Shown: piece by piece, positions 31,973 through 40,987 of the stretch
Numbering within the stretch: position 1 is the stretch's first letter
Layout of the letters: each line of letters opens with the position of its first letter
NCBI GenBank assembly: GCA_965205165.1
Contig: OZ242037.1
Coordinates: 310,001-374,000 of the forward strand
Reading direction: 5' to 3'
DNA: 64,000 bases
Source of the DNA: CBDESM01 sp965205165
GTDB taxonomy: Bacteria; Chloroflexota; Dehalococcoidia; Bin125
Translations under genes and position numbers: made by a program
The notes under the pieces: model-generated
Database searches by the model: none
The model's input: the letters and a program-made list of their open reading frames with translations, nothing else
What the model was told of the DNA's origin: nothing

Positions 31973-32503
31973 ATGGCTACAGCGGTCGCGGATGCGCCGG
32001 CGCGGTCGTCGGAGCTGCTGGACGAGGTGTTCACGAACTACGGTCGTGCGGCGGGGATGATGGACCCGAACCGGTTGGAGGCGTGGGAGGAGCTGGGGCT
32101 GACATTTTCGCAGCTGCGGGTGCTGAGTTTGCTGAGCACGACGCGGTTCGCGCTGGCGGGGACGATCGCGGAGGCGCTGAAAGTGCGGCCGTCGACGGCG
32201 ACGGGGATCGTGGATCGGCTGGTTCGGCAGGAGCTGGTGGCGCGGCAGCGGGATCGGGAGGATCGGCGCTGCGTGCGGATCTACCTGACGGAGCACGGGC
32301 GGAAGGTGATTTCGGACATTCGGGAGCGGAACGAGGCGCTGCTGGGGCGGCTGTTCCGGCGGTTCACGGCTGACGAGATCGCGACGATCGCGCGGGCGTT
32401 CGAGCTGCTGACGGAGGAGGGGGAGCGGCTGGGGCTGATCTTTCCGTGGCCGCCGGAGGCGAACCCCGAAGACGAATACGACGAAGAGTTCGACGACCGA
32501 TGA
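31973..32503 (+). CDS. MarR family transcriptional regulator
   Basis: This 176-residue protein has the MarR winged helix. The DNA-recognition region is FALAGTIAEALKVRPSTATGIVDRLVRQELVARQRDREDRRCVRIYLTEHGRKV, with the basic DRRCVRIYLT wing. Acidic residues fill the C-terminus. MarR proteins usually repress the adjacent efflux pump and respond to aromatic or phenolic ligands. Here the DHA2-type MFS pump overlaps by ATGA, so control of that pump is likely. It may also act on the divergent spacer near 30040; that is inference. Confidence 0.9.
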   Translation: MATAVADAPARSSELLDEVFTNYGRAAGMMDPNRLEAWEELGLTFSQLRVLSLLSTTRFALAGTIAEALKVRPSTATGIVDRLVRQELVARQRDREDRRCVRIYLTEHGRKVISDIRERNEALLGRLFRRFTADEIATIARAFELLTEEGERLGLIFPWPPEANPEDEYDEEFDDR

Positions 32504-34314
32504 GCGGGGGGCCCGGGGCGGGGAGGGGAGCGGGCGGAGCGCCCGCGGGGATGGCGATGCCGCCGGGGATGCTGCTGCCGCAGCGCCGCAAGGTGCTGAT
32601 CATGGTGACGGTGATGATGGCGCTGTTCCTGGCGGCGCTGGATCAGACGATTTACGGGGTGGCGGCGCCGCAGGCGATCGGGGACTTGGGGCGGCTGGAT
32701 TTGTTCGCGTGGCCGGTGACGACGTACCTGCTGGGGTCGACGGTGCTGGTGCCGATCATCGGGAAGATGTCGGACATCTACGGGCGGAAGCCGTTCCTGC
32801 TGATCGGGATCGTGCTGTTCCTGATCGGTTCGGCGCTGTGCGGGGCGTCGGGTTCGATGTGGGAGTTGATCGGGTTCCGGCTGCTGCAGGGGTTCGGGGC
32901 GGCGTTCATCATGGCGAACGCGTTCACGGTGATGGGGGACTATTTCGCGCCGTCGGAGCGGGCGCGCTGGGCGGGGATCATCGCGGGGACGTTCGCGACG
33001 GCGAGCATCGCGGGGCCGCTGGCGGGCGGGGTGCTGACGGACTACCTGTCGTGGCGGTGGGTGTTCTACGTGAACATTCCGATCGGGGCGGCGGCGCTGG
33101 CGAGCATCTTGATCGTGATGCCGAACCACAAGGGGGCGTCGCGGGATTCGGTTGACTGGAGCGGGGGGGCGCTGCTGCTGGTGGCGGCGACGCCGCTGCT
33201 GCTGGCGCTGTCGATCGGGGGTACGGAGGTCGGCGGTACGGAGGTGGGCTGGGGAGATTCGCCGGTGGTGATTCCGGTGATCGTGTCGGCGGCGGCGATG
33301 GTCTTGTTCTGGGTGCTGGGGCGGCGGAAGGGTGAGGCGGGGATCATGCCGATCCCGATGTTCCAGAACCGGGCGTACCTGCTGTGCACGGTGGTGATGG
33401 TGGTGATCGGGATCGGGTTGATGGGGACGATGTTCACGCTGCCGTTCTTCCTGCAGGGGGCGCAGGGGGTGACGGCGACGAATTCGGGGCTGGTGACGCT
33501 GCCGTCGAGCATCGGGATCGTGGCGGGGTCGATCATCACGGGGCAGGTGATGGCTCGGACGGGGAGGTACAAGCCGATCGCGATCATCGCGGGGGTGGGG
33601 GTGGTGTGCGCGTTGTTCCTGCTGTCGCGGATGACGGTGGACACGGATTTGTGGGCGACGCGGGGGTTCATGTTCATGATGGGGATTTCGATGGGGTCGC
33701 TGATGCCGCTGTACACGCTGGTGCTGCAGAACGCGCTGCCGTTCCAGCTGCTGGGGGCGGGGACGGCGGCGAACCAGTTCTTCCGGCAGATCGGGGCGGC
33801 GGCGGGGGTGGCGGTGTTCGGGACGGTGATCGCGACGAATTTCGCGTCGCGGCTGGGAGAGCAGCTGGGCGCGGGGGCGCCGGCGAACTTGCGCGAGGAT
33901 CCGGCGTGGCTGCTGAATCCGGACTCGCTGGAGCGGCTGCGGGGCCAGATGGGTGCGGCCGCGGAGCCGTTGATTACGACGGCGCGGGAGGCGCTGGCGG
34001 GGCCGGTGACGGACACGTTCCTGTATGCGGCGATCATCTTGATCGGGACGGTGATCGTGGGGATTCTGCTGCCTCGGATGAGGTTCCGGACGCAGGAGGA
34101 CATGATGGCGGAGGCGCGGGCGCGGATGGCCCCGCCGCCGTCTCCGCCGCCGCCTTCGCTGGCGGATCGGCAGCATGAGCCGATCGAGCGTCCGCTGTCG
34201 CCGCAGCCACGACCGCAGCCGCAGCCGGCGGGGGGTATCGTTGAGATGCGGATGCGCGCCATCGCCCTGTGGGCGAATCAGGCGGCGCCGGGAGCGGATT
34301 GGGCGGGCAGTTGA
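32500..34314 (+). CDS. MFS efflux transporter, DHA2 (EmrB/QacA) type
   Basis: This 604-residue protein has about fourteen transmembrane helices. MALFLAALDQTIYGVAAPQAIGDLG in helix 1 carries the DHA2 D-x-T motif, GKMSDIYGRKPFLLIGIVLFLIGSALCG motif A, and GAAFIMANAFTVMGDYFAPSERARWAG motif B. ATASIAGPLAGGVLTDYLSWRWVFYVNIPIGAAALA is motif C with the DHA2-specific ending. A Pro-rich cytoplasmic tail follows helix 14. These pumps export drugs, dyes or metabolites using protons. It overlaps the MarR gene upstream (ATGA) and the next ORF downstream (TTGA). Confidence 0.92.
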   Translation: MSGGPGAGRGAGGAPAGMAMPPGMLLPQRRKVLIMVTVMMALFLAALDQTIYGVAAPQAIGDLGRLDLFAWPVTTYLLGSTVLVPIIGKMSDIYGRKPFLLIGIVLFLIGSALCGASGSMWELIGFRLLQGFGAAFIMANAFTVMGDYFAPSERARWAGIIAGTFATASIAGPLAGGVLTDYLSWRWVFYVNIPIGAAALASILIVMPNHKGASRDSVDWSGGALLLVAATPLLLALSIGGTEVGGTEVGWGDSPVVIPVIVSAAAMVLFWVLGRRKGEAGIMPIPMFQNRAYLLCTVVMVVIGIGLMGTMFTLPFFLQGAQGVTATNSGLVTLPSSIGIVAGSIITGQVMARTGRYKPIAIIAGVGVVCALFLLSRMTVDTDLWATRGFMFMMGISMGSLMPLYTLVLQNALPFQLLGAGTAANQFFRQIGAAAGVAVFGTVIATNFASRLGEQLGAGAPANLREDPAWLLNPDSLERLRGQMGAAAEPLITTAREALAGPVTDTFLYAAIILIGTVIVGILLPRMRFRTQEDMMAEARARMAPPPSPPPPSLADRQHEPIERPLSPQPRPQPQPAGGIVEMRMRAIALWANQAAPGADWAGS

Positions 34315-34814
34315 ACGAGCAGCCGTCGGCGCAGCATTTGCCGCCGGAGCAGGCGGCGCCGACCGTCCTGGCGATGGACGGCTGGGGGAATCTGTCGCAC
34401 GCGAACGGGGCGTCGCGCAACGGGTACGGGACGGTGAACGGCAACGGCTACCACGGGGTGGCGGAGGCGAGCGTGCAGCCGATTGCGCGGCGCGCGCCGG
34501 AGGCGGCGGGAGCGGGCAACGGGATGCGGCGGCTGATGGTGGCGGGGATTGCCGCGGGGGTGCTGGCGGGAGCGGCGCTGAAGTGGCTGGGGGGCGGGCG
34601 GCGGATTTCGGTGGAGGGGGCGGTTTCGGCGATGCAGCATTTGCCGGAGACGGCGCGGATCGCGGGGCTCAACCAGCGGCCGATCGAGCTGGAGCCGGCG
34701 CAGCGGCTGCCGGTCGACGCCTGGCGGGAGCGTTTGGCGGAGTTCATCGCGCCAGCGCCGCCTCCGCCGCCGGAGCCGCGGCATCGGCGGCTGCTGAAGA
34801 GGTTGATGGGCTGA
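34311..34814 (+). CDS. Hypothetical protein with one membrane segment
   Basis: This protein (167 residues from TTG 34311; a GTG at 34269 would add 14) has an Asn/Gly-rich N-terminus and one hydrophobic segment, RRLMVAGIAAGVLAGAALKWLGGG. A Pro-rich stretch (APAPPPPPEPRHRR) and a basic tail follow. I recognise no domain. The TTGA overlap with the MFS gene suggests co-translation and a possible membrane role with the pump. The first 60 residues look low-complexity. Confidence 0.55.
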   Translation: MNEQPSAQHLPPEQAAPTVLAMDGWGNLSHANGASRNGYGTVNGNGYHGVAEASVQPIARRAPEAAGAGNGMRRLMVAGIAAGVLAGAALKWLGGGRRISVEGAVSAMQHLPETARIAGLNQRPIELEPAQRLPVDAWRERLAEFIAPAPPPPPEPRHRRLLKRLMG

Positions 34815-34851
34815 GGTTCGGTTTCGGGTTCGGGACGGAACGCGGGGGCGG

Positions 34852-37800
34852 TTACTCGGTGCCGGCTACGGCGCGGGCTTCCTGTTCGGCGCGTTCGCGG
34901 AGGACGCGGGCGTAGTCGCGGGGGATGACTTTGTGGAATTGGGGGAGGACGATGTTCCAGCGTTCGAGCAGGTCCTTGGCGTGGGGGCTGCCGGTGCGGT
35001 CGGCGTGGGTGTTGATCATTTCTTCGAGCATGTTCTGGTCGTTGGAATCTTCAACGCGCTGGAGGTCGACCATGGCTTTGTTGACGTTGGCCTCGAAATC
35101 GCCGTCGGCGTCCCAGACGTAGGCGAAGCCGCCGCTCATGCCTGCGGCGAAGTTGCGGCCGGTGGGGCCGAGGACGACGACGGTGCCGCCGGTCATGTAT
35201 TCGCAGCCGTGGTCGCCGACGCCCTCGACGACGGCGCGGGCGCCGGAGTTGCGGACGGCGAAGCGCTCGCCGGCGCGGCCGGCGACCCAGAGGCTGCCGC
35301 CGGTTGCGCCGTAGAGGACGGTGTTGCCGACGAGGACGGCGTCCTTGCCGAGGTAGCCGGCGCGTTCGGGGGGGGCGACGGCGATCATGCCGCCGCCCAT
35401 GCCCTTGCCGACGTAGTCGTTGGCTTCGCCGCGCAGGTAGAGGCGGAGTCCGCGTGCGAGGAACGCGCCGAAGGATTGGCCGGCGGAGCCGTTGAAGTGG
35501 AGTTCGAAGGTGCCGGACTTCATGCCGCGGTCGCCGTGGCGGCGGGCGATGCGGCCGGAGACGCGCGCGCCGACGGTGCGGTGCTTGTTGGTGATGGGGT
35601 AGGTCTTGGTGAAGTAGCGGCTGGCGTCGATGCGGTCTTCGAGGTCTTCGAGGATCTGGTCGTCGAGGCGGAGGTCGTCGGAGCGGTCGTTGCGCTCCTG
35701 AACGCGCTTGCGTGGGAGTGCGGGGTCGGCCTCGACGGGGGCGAGCAGGCGGGCGAGGTCGACGGTGCGGGCGCGGCGGGCCTGGACGCCGTCGGGCTCG
35801 CGGGGTTCGATTTGGGCGAGGAGGTCGGTGCGGCCGATGATCTCTTCGAGGGTGGAATAGCCGAGCCGGGCGAGGAGTTGGCGGACCTCTTCGGAGACGT
35901 GGAGGAGGAAGTCGACGAGCATTTGGGGCTTGCCGAAGTACTTGGCGCGGAGGTCTTCGCGCTGGGTGGCGACGCCGACGGGGCAGGTGTTGAGGTGGCA
36001 CTGGCGGGCCATTTTGCAGCCGAGGGCGACGAGGGCGGAGGTGCCGAAGCCGTAGCCTTCCGCGCCGAGCAGGGCGGCGATGACGACGTCGCGGCCGGTG
36101 TGGAAGCCGCCGTCGGTGCGGAGCATGACGCGGCCGCGGAGGCCGTTGACGACGAGCGCTTCGTGGGCTTCCTTGACGCCGAGTTCCCAGGGAGCGCCGG
36201 CGTACTTGACGGAGGAGAGGGGGGAAGCGCCGGTGCCGCCGTCCGCGCCGGAGATGTGGACGACGTCGGCGTAGGCCTTGGCGACGCCGGCGGCGATGGT
36301 GCCGACGCCCTCGCAGGCGACGAGTTTGACGCAGATGCGCGCGTCGGGGTTGGCGATCTTGAGGTCATAGATCAGCTGGGAGAGGTCTTCGATGGAGTAG
36401 ATGTCGTGGTGGGGGGGAGGGGAGATGAGTTCGACGCCGGGGGTGGAGTGGCGCAGGAGGGCGATGTAGGGGGTGACTTTGTGGCCGGGGAGCTGGCCGC
36501 CCTCGCCGGGCTTGGAGCCTTGGGCGATCTTGATTTCGATTTCGGACGCGCCGTTGAGGTAGGCGGGGGTGACGCCGAAGCGGCCGGAGGCGATCTGCTT
36601 GATTTTGGAGTTGGCGTCGTGCTTGTCGCCGCCGGGGCGGTATCGGCGGGGGTCTTCGCCGCCTTCGCCGGTGTTGGAGAACGCGCCGATTTCGTTCATG
36701 GCGCGGGCGACGTCCTCGTGGGCTTCGGGGCTGAGCGCGCCGAGCGACATGGCGCCGGTGCTGAAGCGGGCGGTGATGGCGTGGTGGTCTTCGACGTCTT
36801 CGACGGGGATGGGGGGGCGGTCGGGCTTGAAGTCGACGAGGTCGCGGAGGGCGGTGGGCTGGCGGCCGTTGACCATGTCGGAGTACTTGGCGTAGGCCTC
36901 GGCTTCGTCGTGGTCGGAGCCTTGGACGGCTTTGTGGAGGGAGCGCCAGATGGGGGGTTCGTTGGCGTGGTAGTCGGCGTCGCGGCGGTACTTGTACCAG
37001 CCGCCGGGTTCGAGGTGGTCGGCGGGGAAGGCGTGGGAGTGGCGGGAGAGCGCGTCGGCGCCGATCTCTTCGAAGCCGATGCCGCCGATGCGGGAGGTGG
37101 TGCCGGGGAAGGAGCGTTCGACGACCTCTTCGGAGATGCCGAGTGCTTCGTAGATTTGGCCGCCGTGGTAGGAGGAGACGGTGGCGATGCCCATTTTGGA
37201 CATGATTTTGAGGATGCCGGCGTCGAGCGCGTCGAGGTAGCGGGAGATGGCGTCGTCGGGGCCGAGGGGGTCGAGTTCGCCGTCGGCTTGGAGCGCGGCG
37301 ACCATTTGGAGCGCGAGGTAGGGGTGGACGGCGTTGGCGCCGAAGCCGATCAGGCAGGAGACTTGGTGGACGTCGCGGGCGTCGCCGGTGCTGGCGACGA
37401 TGGAGGCGTCGAGGCGTCGGCCGTTGCGGATGAGGTGGTGGTGGACGGTGGCGACGGCGAGGAGCATGGGGATGGGGACGCGGTCGGCGTCGACGTGCTC
37501 GTCGGAGAGGATGAGCAGGGAGTGGCCGTCTTCGATGGCGTTGTCGACGCGGTCGCAGAGAGCGTCGAGGGCGGGTTCGAGGCCGGCGGGGCCGTCGATG
37601 GCTGGGAAGGTGCAGCTGATGTCGGCGGCGGAGAAGCCGGGCACGCGGAAGCCGCGGAGGGAGTCGAGGTCGCGGTCGACGAGGACGGGTGAAGCGAGGT
37701 GGACGACACGGGCGGCTTCGGGGGATTCTTCGAGCAGCGAGGCGCGGCGTCCGAGCCGGATGTCGAGGGCCATGACGTTGCGTTCGCGGATGGAGTCGAT

Positions 37801-39414
37801 GGGGGGGTTGGTGACTTGGGCGAATTTCTGCTTGAAGTAGGTGTAGAGGGGGCGGGGCTGGTCCTGGAGGACGGAGAGGGGGGTGTCGTCGCCCATGGAG
37901 CCGACGGGTTCCTTGGCTTGGCGGGCCATGGGCTTGAGGACGTATTCGAGTTCCTCCTTGGAGTAGCCGTGGAGGATTTCGCGTTCGAGGATTTCGCCTT
38001 CGGCGGGTGGGTGGACGGCGGAGGCGAGGCTGACTTTGCCGCGCTGGACGCGGCCCATGCCGTTGCGGACCCATTCGCGGTAGGGGCGCTGGCGGGAGAT
38101 GCGGCGCTTGATTTCGGCGTCGTGGAGGAGTTCGTGGCGTTCGGTGTCGACGGCGACCATCTGGCCGGGGCCGAGGCGGCCGGATTCGATGATGTCGGCG
38201 TGGTCGAGTTGGATCAGGCCGACTTCGGAGGCCATGACGACGAGGCCGTCGCGGGTGACTTGGTATCTGGCGGGGCGGAGGCCGTTGCGGTCCATGGCGG
38301 CGGCGGCGATGCGGCCGTCGGTGAAGGCGATGGCGGCGGGGCCGTCCCAGGGTTCGGTGAGGCAGGCGTGGTACTCGTAGAAGCCGCGGAGCTGGGGGTC
38401 CATGTCGGAGCGCTGCTCCCAGGCTTCGGGGACGAGCATCATCATGGCGTGGAGGGGGCCGCGGCCGGAGGAGACGAGCAGGTCGAAGACTTCGTCGAAG
38501 GCGAGGGAGTCGGAGCCGCCTTCGGTGACGACGGGGTGGAGTTGGGCGACCTCTTCGCCCCAGAAGGCGGATTCGAGGGAAGCGCCGCGTGCGTGCATCC
38601 AGTTGCGGTTGCCGAGCAGGGTGTTGATTTCGCCGTTGTGGGCGATGAAGCGGAAGGGCTGGGCGATGGGCCAGTTGGGCAGGGTGTTGGTGGCGTAGCG
38701 CTGGTGGAAGAGGGCGAGGGGGGAGACGGTGTCGGGGTTGGTGAGGTCGGGATAGAAGCGGCTGAGCTGGGGGGCGACCATGAGGCCCTTGTAGACGACG
38801 GTTCGGGAGGAGAGGGAGGCGATGTAGGTGCTGCCGGCGGGGTCGCCCGGGGCGGCCTGGGCGAGGGAGCGGTAGTCGGCTTCGGCGAGGCGGCGGGCGA
38901 GGTAGAGGGCGCGGGCGAATTCTTCGGCGGGCGCGCCGGGGCCGCGGCGGAGGACGAGCTGCTCGATGGCGGGGAGGCCGTTGCGGGCCCAGGGGCCGAG
39001 CACGTCGGGCTCGATCGGGACTTCGCGCCAGCCGAGGGCTTCGAGGCCGGCGCGCTGGGCGGCGGCGGAGAGGATGGCGCGGGCGCGCTCGCGGGCTGGG
39101 GGATCGACGGGGAGGAAGACCATGGCGAGGGCGAGTTGGTCGAGGTGCTCGAAGGACTGGCCGAGGCGTTCGAGGTCGGGGCGGAGGGTGGCCCAGGGGA
39201 TGGCGATGGTGACGCCGGCGCCGTCGCCGGTCTGCGGGTCGGCGTTGGTGGCGCCGCGGTGGGTGAGGCTGACGACGCCCTCGACGGCTTGGCGGACGAT
39301 GTCGTGGGTGGCTGCGCCGTCGATGCGGGCGACGAAGCCGGTGCCGCAGGCGTCGCGGAAGGCGGCGGGGTCGTGCAGTCCGCGGTATCGGGGGGGACGG
39401 GCGCTGTGCGGCAT
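34852..39414 (-). CDS. gltB: Glutamate synthase large subunit
   Basis: This 1520-residue protein carries all four parts of GltB. The N-terminal glutaminase opens with DACGTGFVA, whose Cys23 should become the catalytic N-terminal Cys after removal of the propeptide. A central domain follows. The FMN domain contains MSLGALSPEAHEDVARAMNEIGAFSNTGEGGEDP and the 3Fe-4S ligands CKMARQCHLNTCPVGV (C-x5-C-x4-C). The C-terminal beta-helix has repeated glycines (GKGMGGGMIAVAPPE, GATGGSLWVAGRAGERFAVRNSGA). It transfers the amide of glutamine to 2-oxoglutarate. No gltD small subunit is in the window, so ferredoxin or an unlinked GltD would supply electrons. ATG 39414 is preferred over TTG 39429. Confidence 0.97.
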   Translation of the reverse strand: MPHSARPPRYRGLHDPAAFRDACGTGFVARIDGAATHDIVRQAVEGVVSLTHRGATNADPQTGDGAGVTIAIPWATLRPDLERLGQSFEHLDQLALAMVFLPVDPPARERARAILSAAAQRAGLEALGWREVPIEPDVLGPWARNGLPAIEQLVLRRGPGAPAEEFARALYLARRLAEADYRSLAQAAPGDPAGSTYIASLSSRTVVYKGLMVAPQLSRFYPDLTNPDTVSPLALFHQRYATNTLPNWPIAQPFRFIAHNGEINTLLGNRNWMHARGASLESAFWGEEVAQLHPVVTEGGSDSLAFDEVFDLLVSSGRGPLHAMMMLVPEAWEQRSDMDPQLRGFYEYHACLTEPWDGPAAIAFTDGRIAAAAMDRNGLRPARYQVTRDGLVVMASEVGLIQLDHADIIESGRLGPGQMVAVDTERHELLHDAEIKRRISRQRPYREWVRNGMGRVQRGKVSLASAVHPPAEGEILEREILHGYSKEELEYVLKPMARQAKEPVGSMGDDTPLSVLQDQPRPLYTYFKQKFAQVTNPPIDSIRERNVMALDIRLGRRASLLEESPEAARVVHLASPVLVDRDLDSLRGFRVPGFSAADISCTFPAIDGPAGLEPALDALCDRVDNAIEDGHSLLILSDEHVDADRVPIPMLLAVATVHHHLIRNGRRLDASIVASTGDARDVHQVSCLIGFGANAVHPYLALQMVAALQADGELDPLGPDDAISRYLDALDAGILKIMSKMGIATVSSYHGGQIYEALGISEEVVERSFPGTTSRIGGIGFEEIGADALSRHSHAFPADHLEPGGWYKYRRDADYHANEPPIWRSLHKAVQGSDHDEAEAYAKYSDMVNGRQPTALRDLVDFKPDRPPIPVEDVEDHHAITARFSTGAMSLGALSPEAHEDVARAMNEIGAFSNTGEGGEDPRRYRPGGDKHDANSKIKQIASGRFGVTPAYLNGASEIEIKIAQGSKPGEGGQLPGHKVTPYIALLRHSTPGVELISPPPHHDIYSIEDLSQLIYDLKIANPDARICVKLVACEGVGTIAAGVAKAYADVVHISGADGGTGASPLSSVKYAGAPWELGVKEAHEALVVNGLRGRVMLRTDGGFHTGRDVVIAALLGAEGYGFGTSALVALGCKMARQCHLNTCPVGVATQREDLRAKYFGKPQMLVDFLLHVSEEVRQLLARLGYSTLEEIIGRTDLLAQIEPREPDGVQARRARTVDLARLLAPVEADPALPRKRVQERNDRSDDLRLDDQILEDLEDRIDASRYFTKTYPITNKHRTVGARVSGRIARRHGDRGMKSGTFELHFNGSAGQSFGAFLARGLRLYLRGEANDYVGKGMGGGMIAVAPPERAGYLGKDAVLVGNTVLYGATGGSLWVAGRAGERFAVRNSGARAVVEGVGDHGCEYMTGGTVVVLGPTGRNFAAGMSGGFAYVWDADGDFEANVNKAMVDLQRVEDSNDQNMLEEMINTHADRTGSPHAKDLLERWNIVLPQFHKVIPRDYARVLRERAEQEARAVAGTE

Positions 39415-39486
39415 CGCTGTCGCCTTCAAGTGCGCGCAGATGGTCGGTGCCGGAACGGGGATGCGGCGCGTGCGCCGATCGCGGTG

Positions 39487-39525
39487 CGAGCGGCGATGCG
39501 GCGGCCGCCGGCGAATCGCCGCTCG
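39487..39525 (-). promoter_or_regulatory. 11-bp inverted repeat in the gltB leader
   Basis: CGAGCGGCGAT at 39487-39497 pairs with ATCGCCGCTCG at 39515-39525. The 17-nt loop contains the palindrome GGCGGCCGCC. It lies 73-111 nt before the gltB start and behind a TAGCCT hexamer (39560-39565). It could form an RNA hairpin or an operator. The 186 bp between gltB and the aminotransferase gene hold nothing else that I see. Confidence 0.4.
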
Positions 39526-39600
39526 GATTGAGGGCGGAACGGGTATGCGCGGCGCGATCAGGCTACCACTTGGGATGGGTTCGCGCCCAGATGGGGGCGG

Positions 39601-40923
39601 CTAGAGGATTTCGTCGCGGCGGAGGTCGGCGAGGGCGGCTTCGAAGGCGGCGAGGGTGGCGTCGATTTCGGGGTCGCCGTGGACGCAGGAGACGAGCGCG
39701 CCGGTGCCCATCAGGTCGACGCCGTGGTTGAGCATGGCGCGGCGGAAGGGCCACATGACGGCGGGGGGCGTTTCGGGCAGCGAGGCGCGGGGGCCGCCGA
39801 GGGGGTCCCAGTCCCAGGTGAAGCCGTCGTCCGGGCGGGGGAGTTCCGCGCCGAGGACGAGGTGGACCATGGAGGCGTCGGTGAAGGCGGCGCCGGGGAC
39901 TTCGGCGGTGAGCAGTGCGCGGTTGAAGCCCTGGGTGAGGCGGCGGGCTTGGCCGGCGGCGCGTTCGACGGCATCGGTTTCGCCGACGGCGGCGAGGGCG
40001 GCTGCGCCGGCGGCGGCGCTGAGCGGGTTGGCGTTGAAGGTGCCCGGGTGGAGGACGCGTTGGCCCGCGCCGTTGGGGGCGATCTGGTCGAGCAGGTCGC
40101 GTCGGCCGGCGAGCGCGCCGCCGGGCAGGCCGCCGGCGACGATTTTGGCGAGGGTGGTGAGGTCGGGGCGGATGCCGAGGCGCTCCTGCACGCCGCCGCG
40201 GGAGGCGCGGAAGCCGGTGACGACTTCGTCGAAGATGAGGACGGTGCCGTGTTCGGCGGTGAGGCGGCGGAGTTCGGCGGGGATTTCGGGCGGCAGCGGA
40301 ATTGCGCCCCAATGGGGGCCGGTGGGTTCGAGGATGGCGGCGGCGTATTGGCCGGTGGCGAGTTCGCGGGCCATGGCCTCGATGTCGGTCTGGTCGAGGA
40401 AGGTCATCGCCGACTGCATGGCTTGCGAGAGGCCCGCGCCGCCGGTCATGACGCTGTCGTTCCAGCCGTGGAAGTGGCCGTTGAGGCGGAGGATTTTTTC
40501 GCGGCCGGTGGCGGCGCGGGAGACACGGGCGGCCATCATGGTGGCTTCGGTGCCGGAGGAGGTGAAGCGGACTTTTTCGGCGGAGGGGAGCAGGCGCTGG
40601 ATGGCGGCGGCCCACTGGAGTTCGAGGTCGGTGGTGCCGCTGGCGTGGGTGCCGCGCTCGATCTGGCGCTGGACGGCGGCGACGAGGTCGGGGTGGGCGT
40701 GGCCGAAGAGGAGCGCGCCGTGGCCCATCACGTAGTCGATGACTTGGTTGCCGTCGACGTCCCACTTGCGCGGGCCGGCGGCGCGGTCGTAGACGATGCC
40801 GAAGGGCTCGAAGAGGCGGACGTCGTGGGTGACGCCGCCGGGGAAGACGGAGCGTGCGCGGTCGGCGCGGTCGGCGGAGCCGGGATGGAGCTGGAGGAAG
40901 CGGTCGTCGATGGCGGCGGGCAT
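39601..40923 (-). CDS. Class III PLP aminotransferase, glutamate-1-semialdehyde-mutase-like
   Basis: This 440-residue protein is a class III aminotransferase. RSVFPGGVTHDVRLFEPFGIVYDRAAGPRKWDVDGNQVIDYVMGHGALLFGHAHP and VRFTSSGTEATMMAARVSRAATGREKILRLNGHFHGWND resemble HemL. The cofactor Asp is in LIFDEVVTGFR and the Lys in LAKIVAGGLPGGALAG. HemL-specific residues cannot be checked here, and no other heme gene is near. Known relatives also act as omega- or beta-amino acid aminotransferases, so I leave the symbol empty. TAGCGT lies 6 nt before the ATG. It diverges from the VTT membrane gene. Confidence 0.85.
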   Translation of the reverse strand: MPAAIDDRFLQLHPGSADRADRARSVFPGGVTHDVRLFEPFGIVYDRAAGPRKWDVDGNQVIDYVMGHGALLFGHAHPDLVAAVQRQIERGTHASGTTDLELQWAAAIQRLLPSAEKVRFTSSGTEATMMAARVSRAATGREKILRLNGHFHGWNDSVMTGGAGLSQAMQSAMTFLDQTDIEAMARELATGQYAAAILEPTGPHWGAIPLPPEIPAELRRLTAEHGTVLIFDEVVTGFRASRGGVQERLGIRPDLTTLAKIVAGGLPGGALAGRRDLLDQIAPNGAGQRVLHPGTFNANPLSAAAGAAALAAVGETDAVERAAGQARRLTQGFNRALLTAEVPGAAFTDASMVHLVLGAELPRPDDGFTWDWDPLGGPRASLPETPPAVMWPFRRAMLNHGVDLMGTGALVSCVHGDPEIDATLAAFEAALADLRRDEIL

Positions 40924-40929
40924 GGCGTG

Positions 40930-40935
40930 ACGCTA
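40930..40935 (-). promoter_or_regulatory. -10-like hexamer TAGCGT of the aminotransferase gene
   Basis: It ends 6 nt before the ATG at 40923, with no Shine-Dalgarno between them. The 64-bp spacer holds back-to-back leaderless promoters. Confidence 0.4.
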
Positions 40936-40975
40936 ACCGAACGGGGCGGTTTCCGCTACGGGGAGGGCGCGGCTG

Positions 40976-40981
40976 TACAGT
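40976..40981 (+). promoter_or_regulatory. -10-like hexamer TACAGT of the VTT protein gene
   Basis: It ends 6 nt before the GTG at 40988. It is the divergent counterpart of the TAGCGT site at 40930-40935. Confidence 0.4.
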
Positions 40982-40987
40982 CGCGGG

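Noticed and set aside
39601..40923. Naming the class III aminotransferase hemL
   Set aside because: The fold matches, but no heme-pathway neighbour and no checked HemL-specific residues support that substrate.
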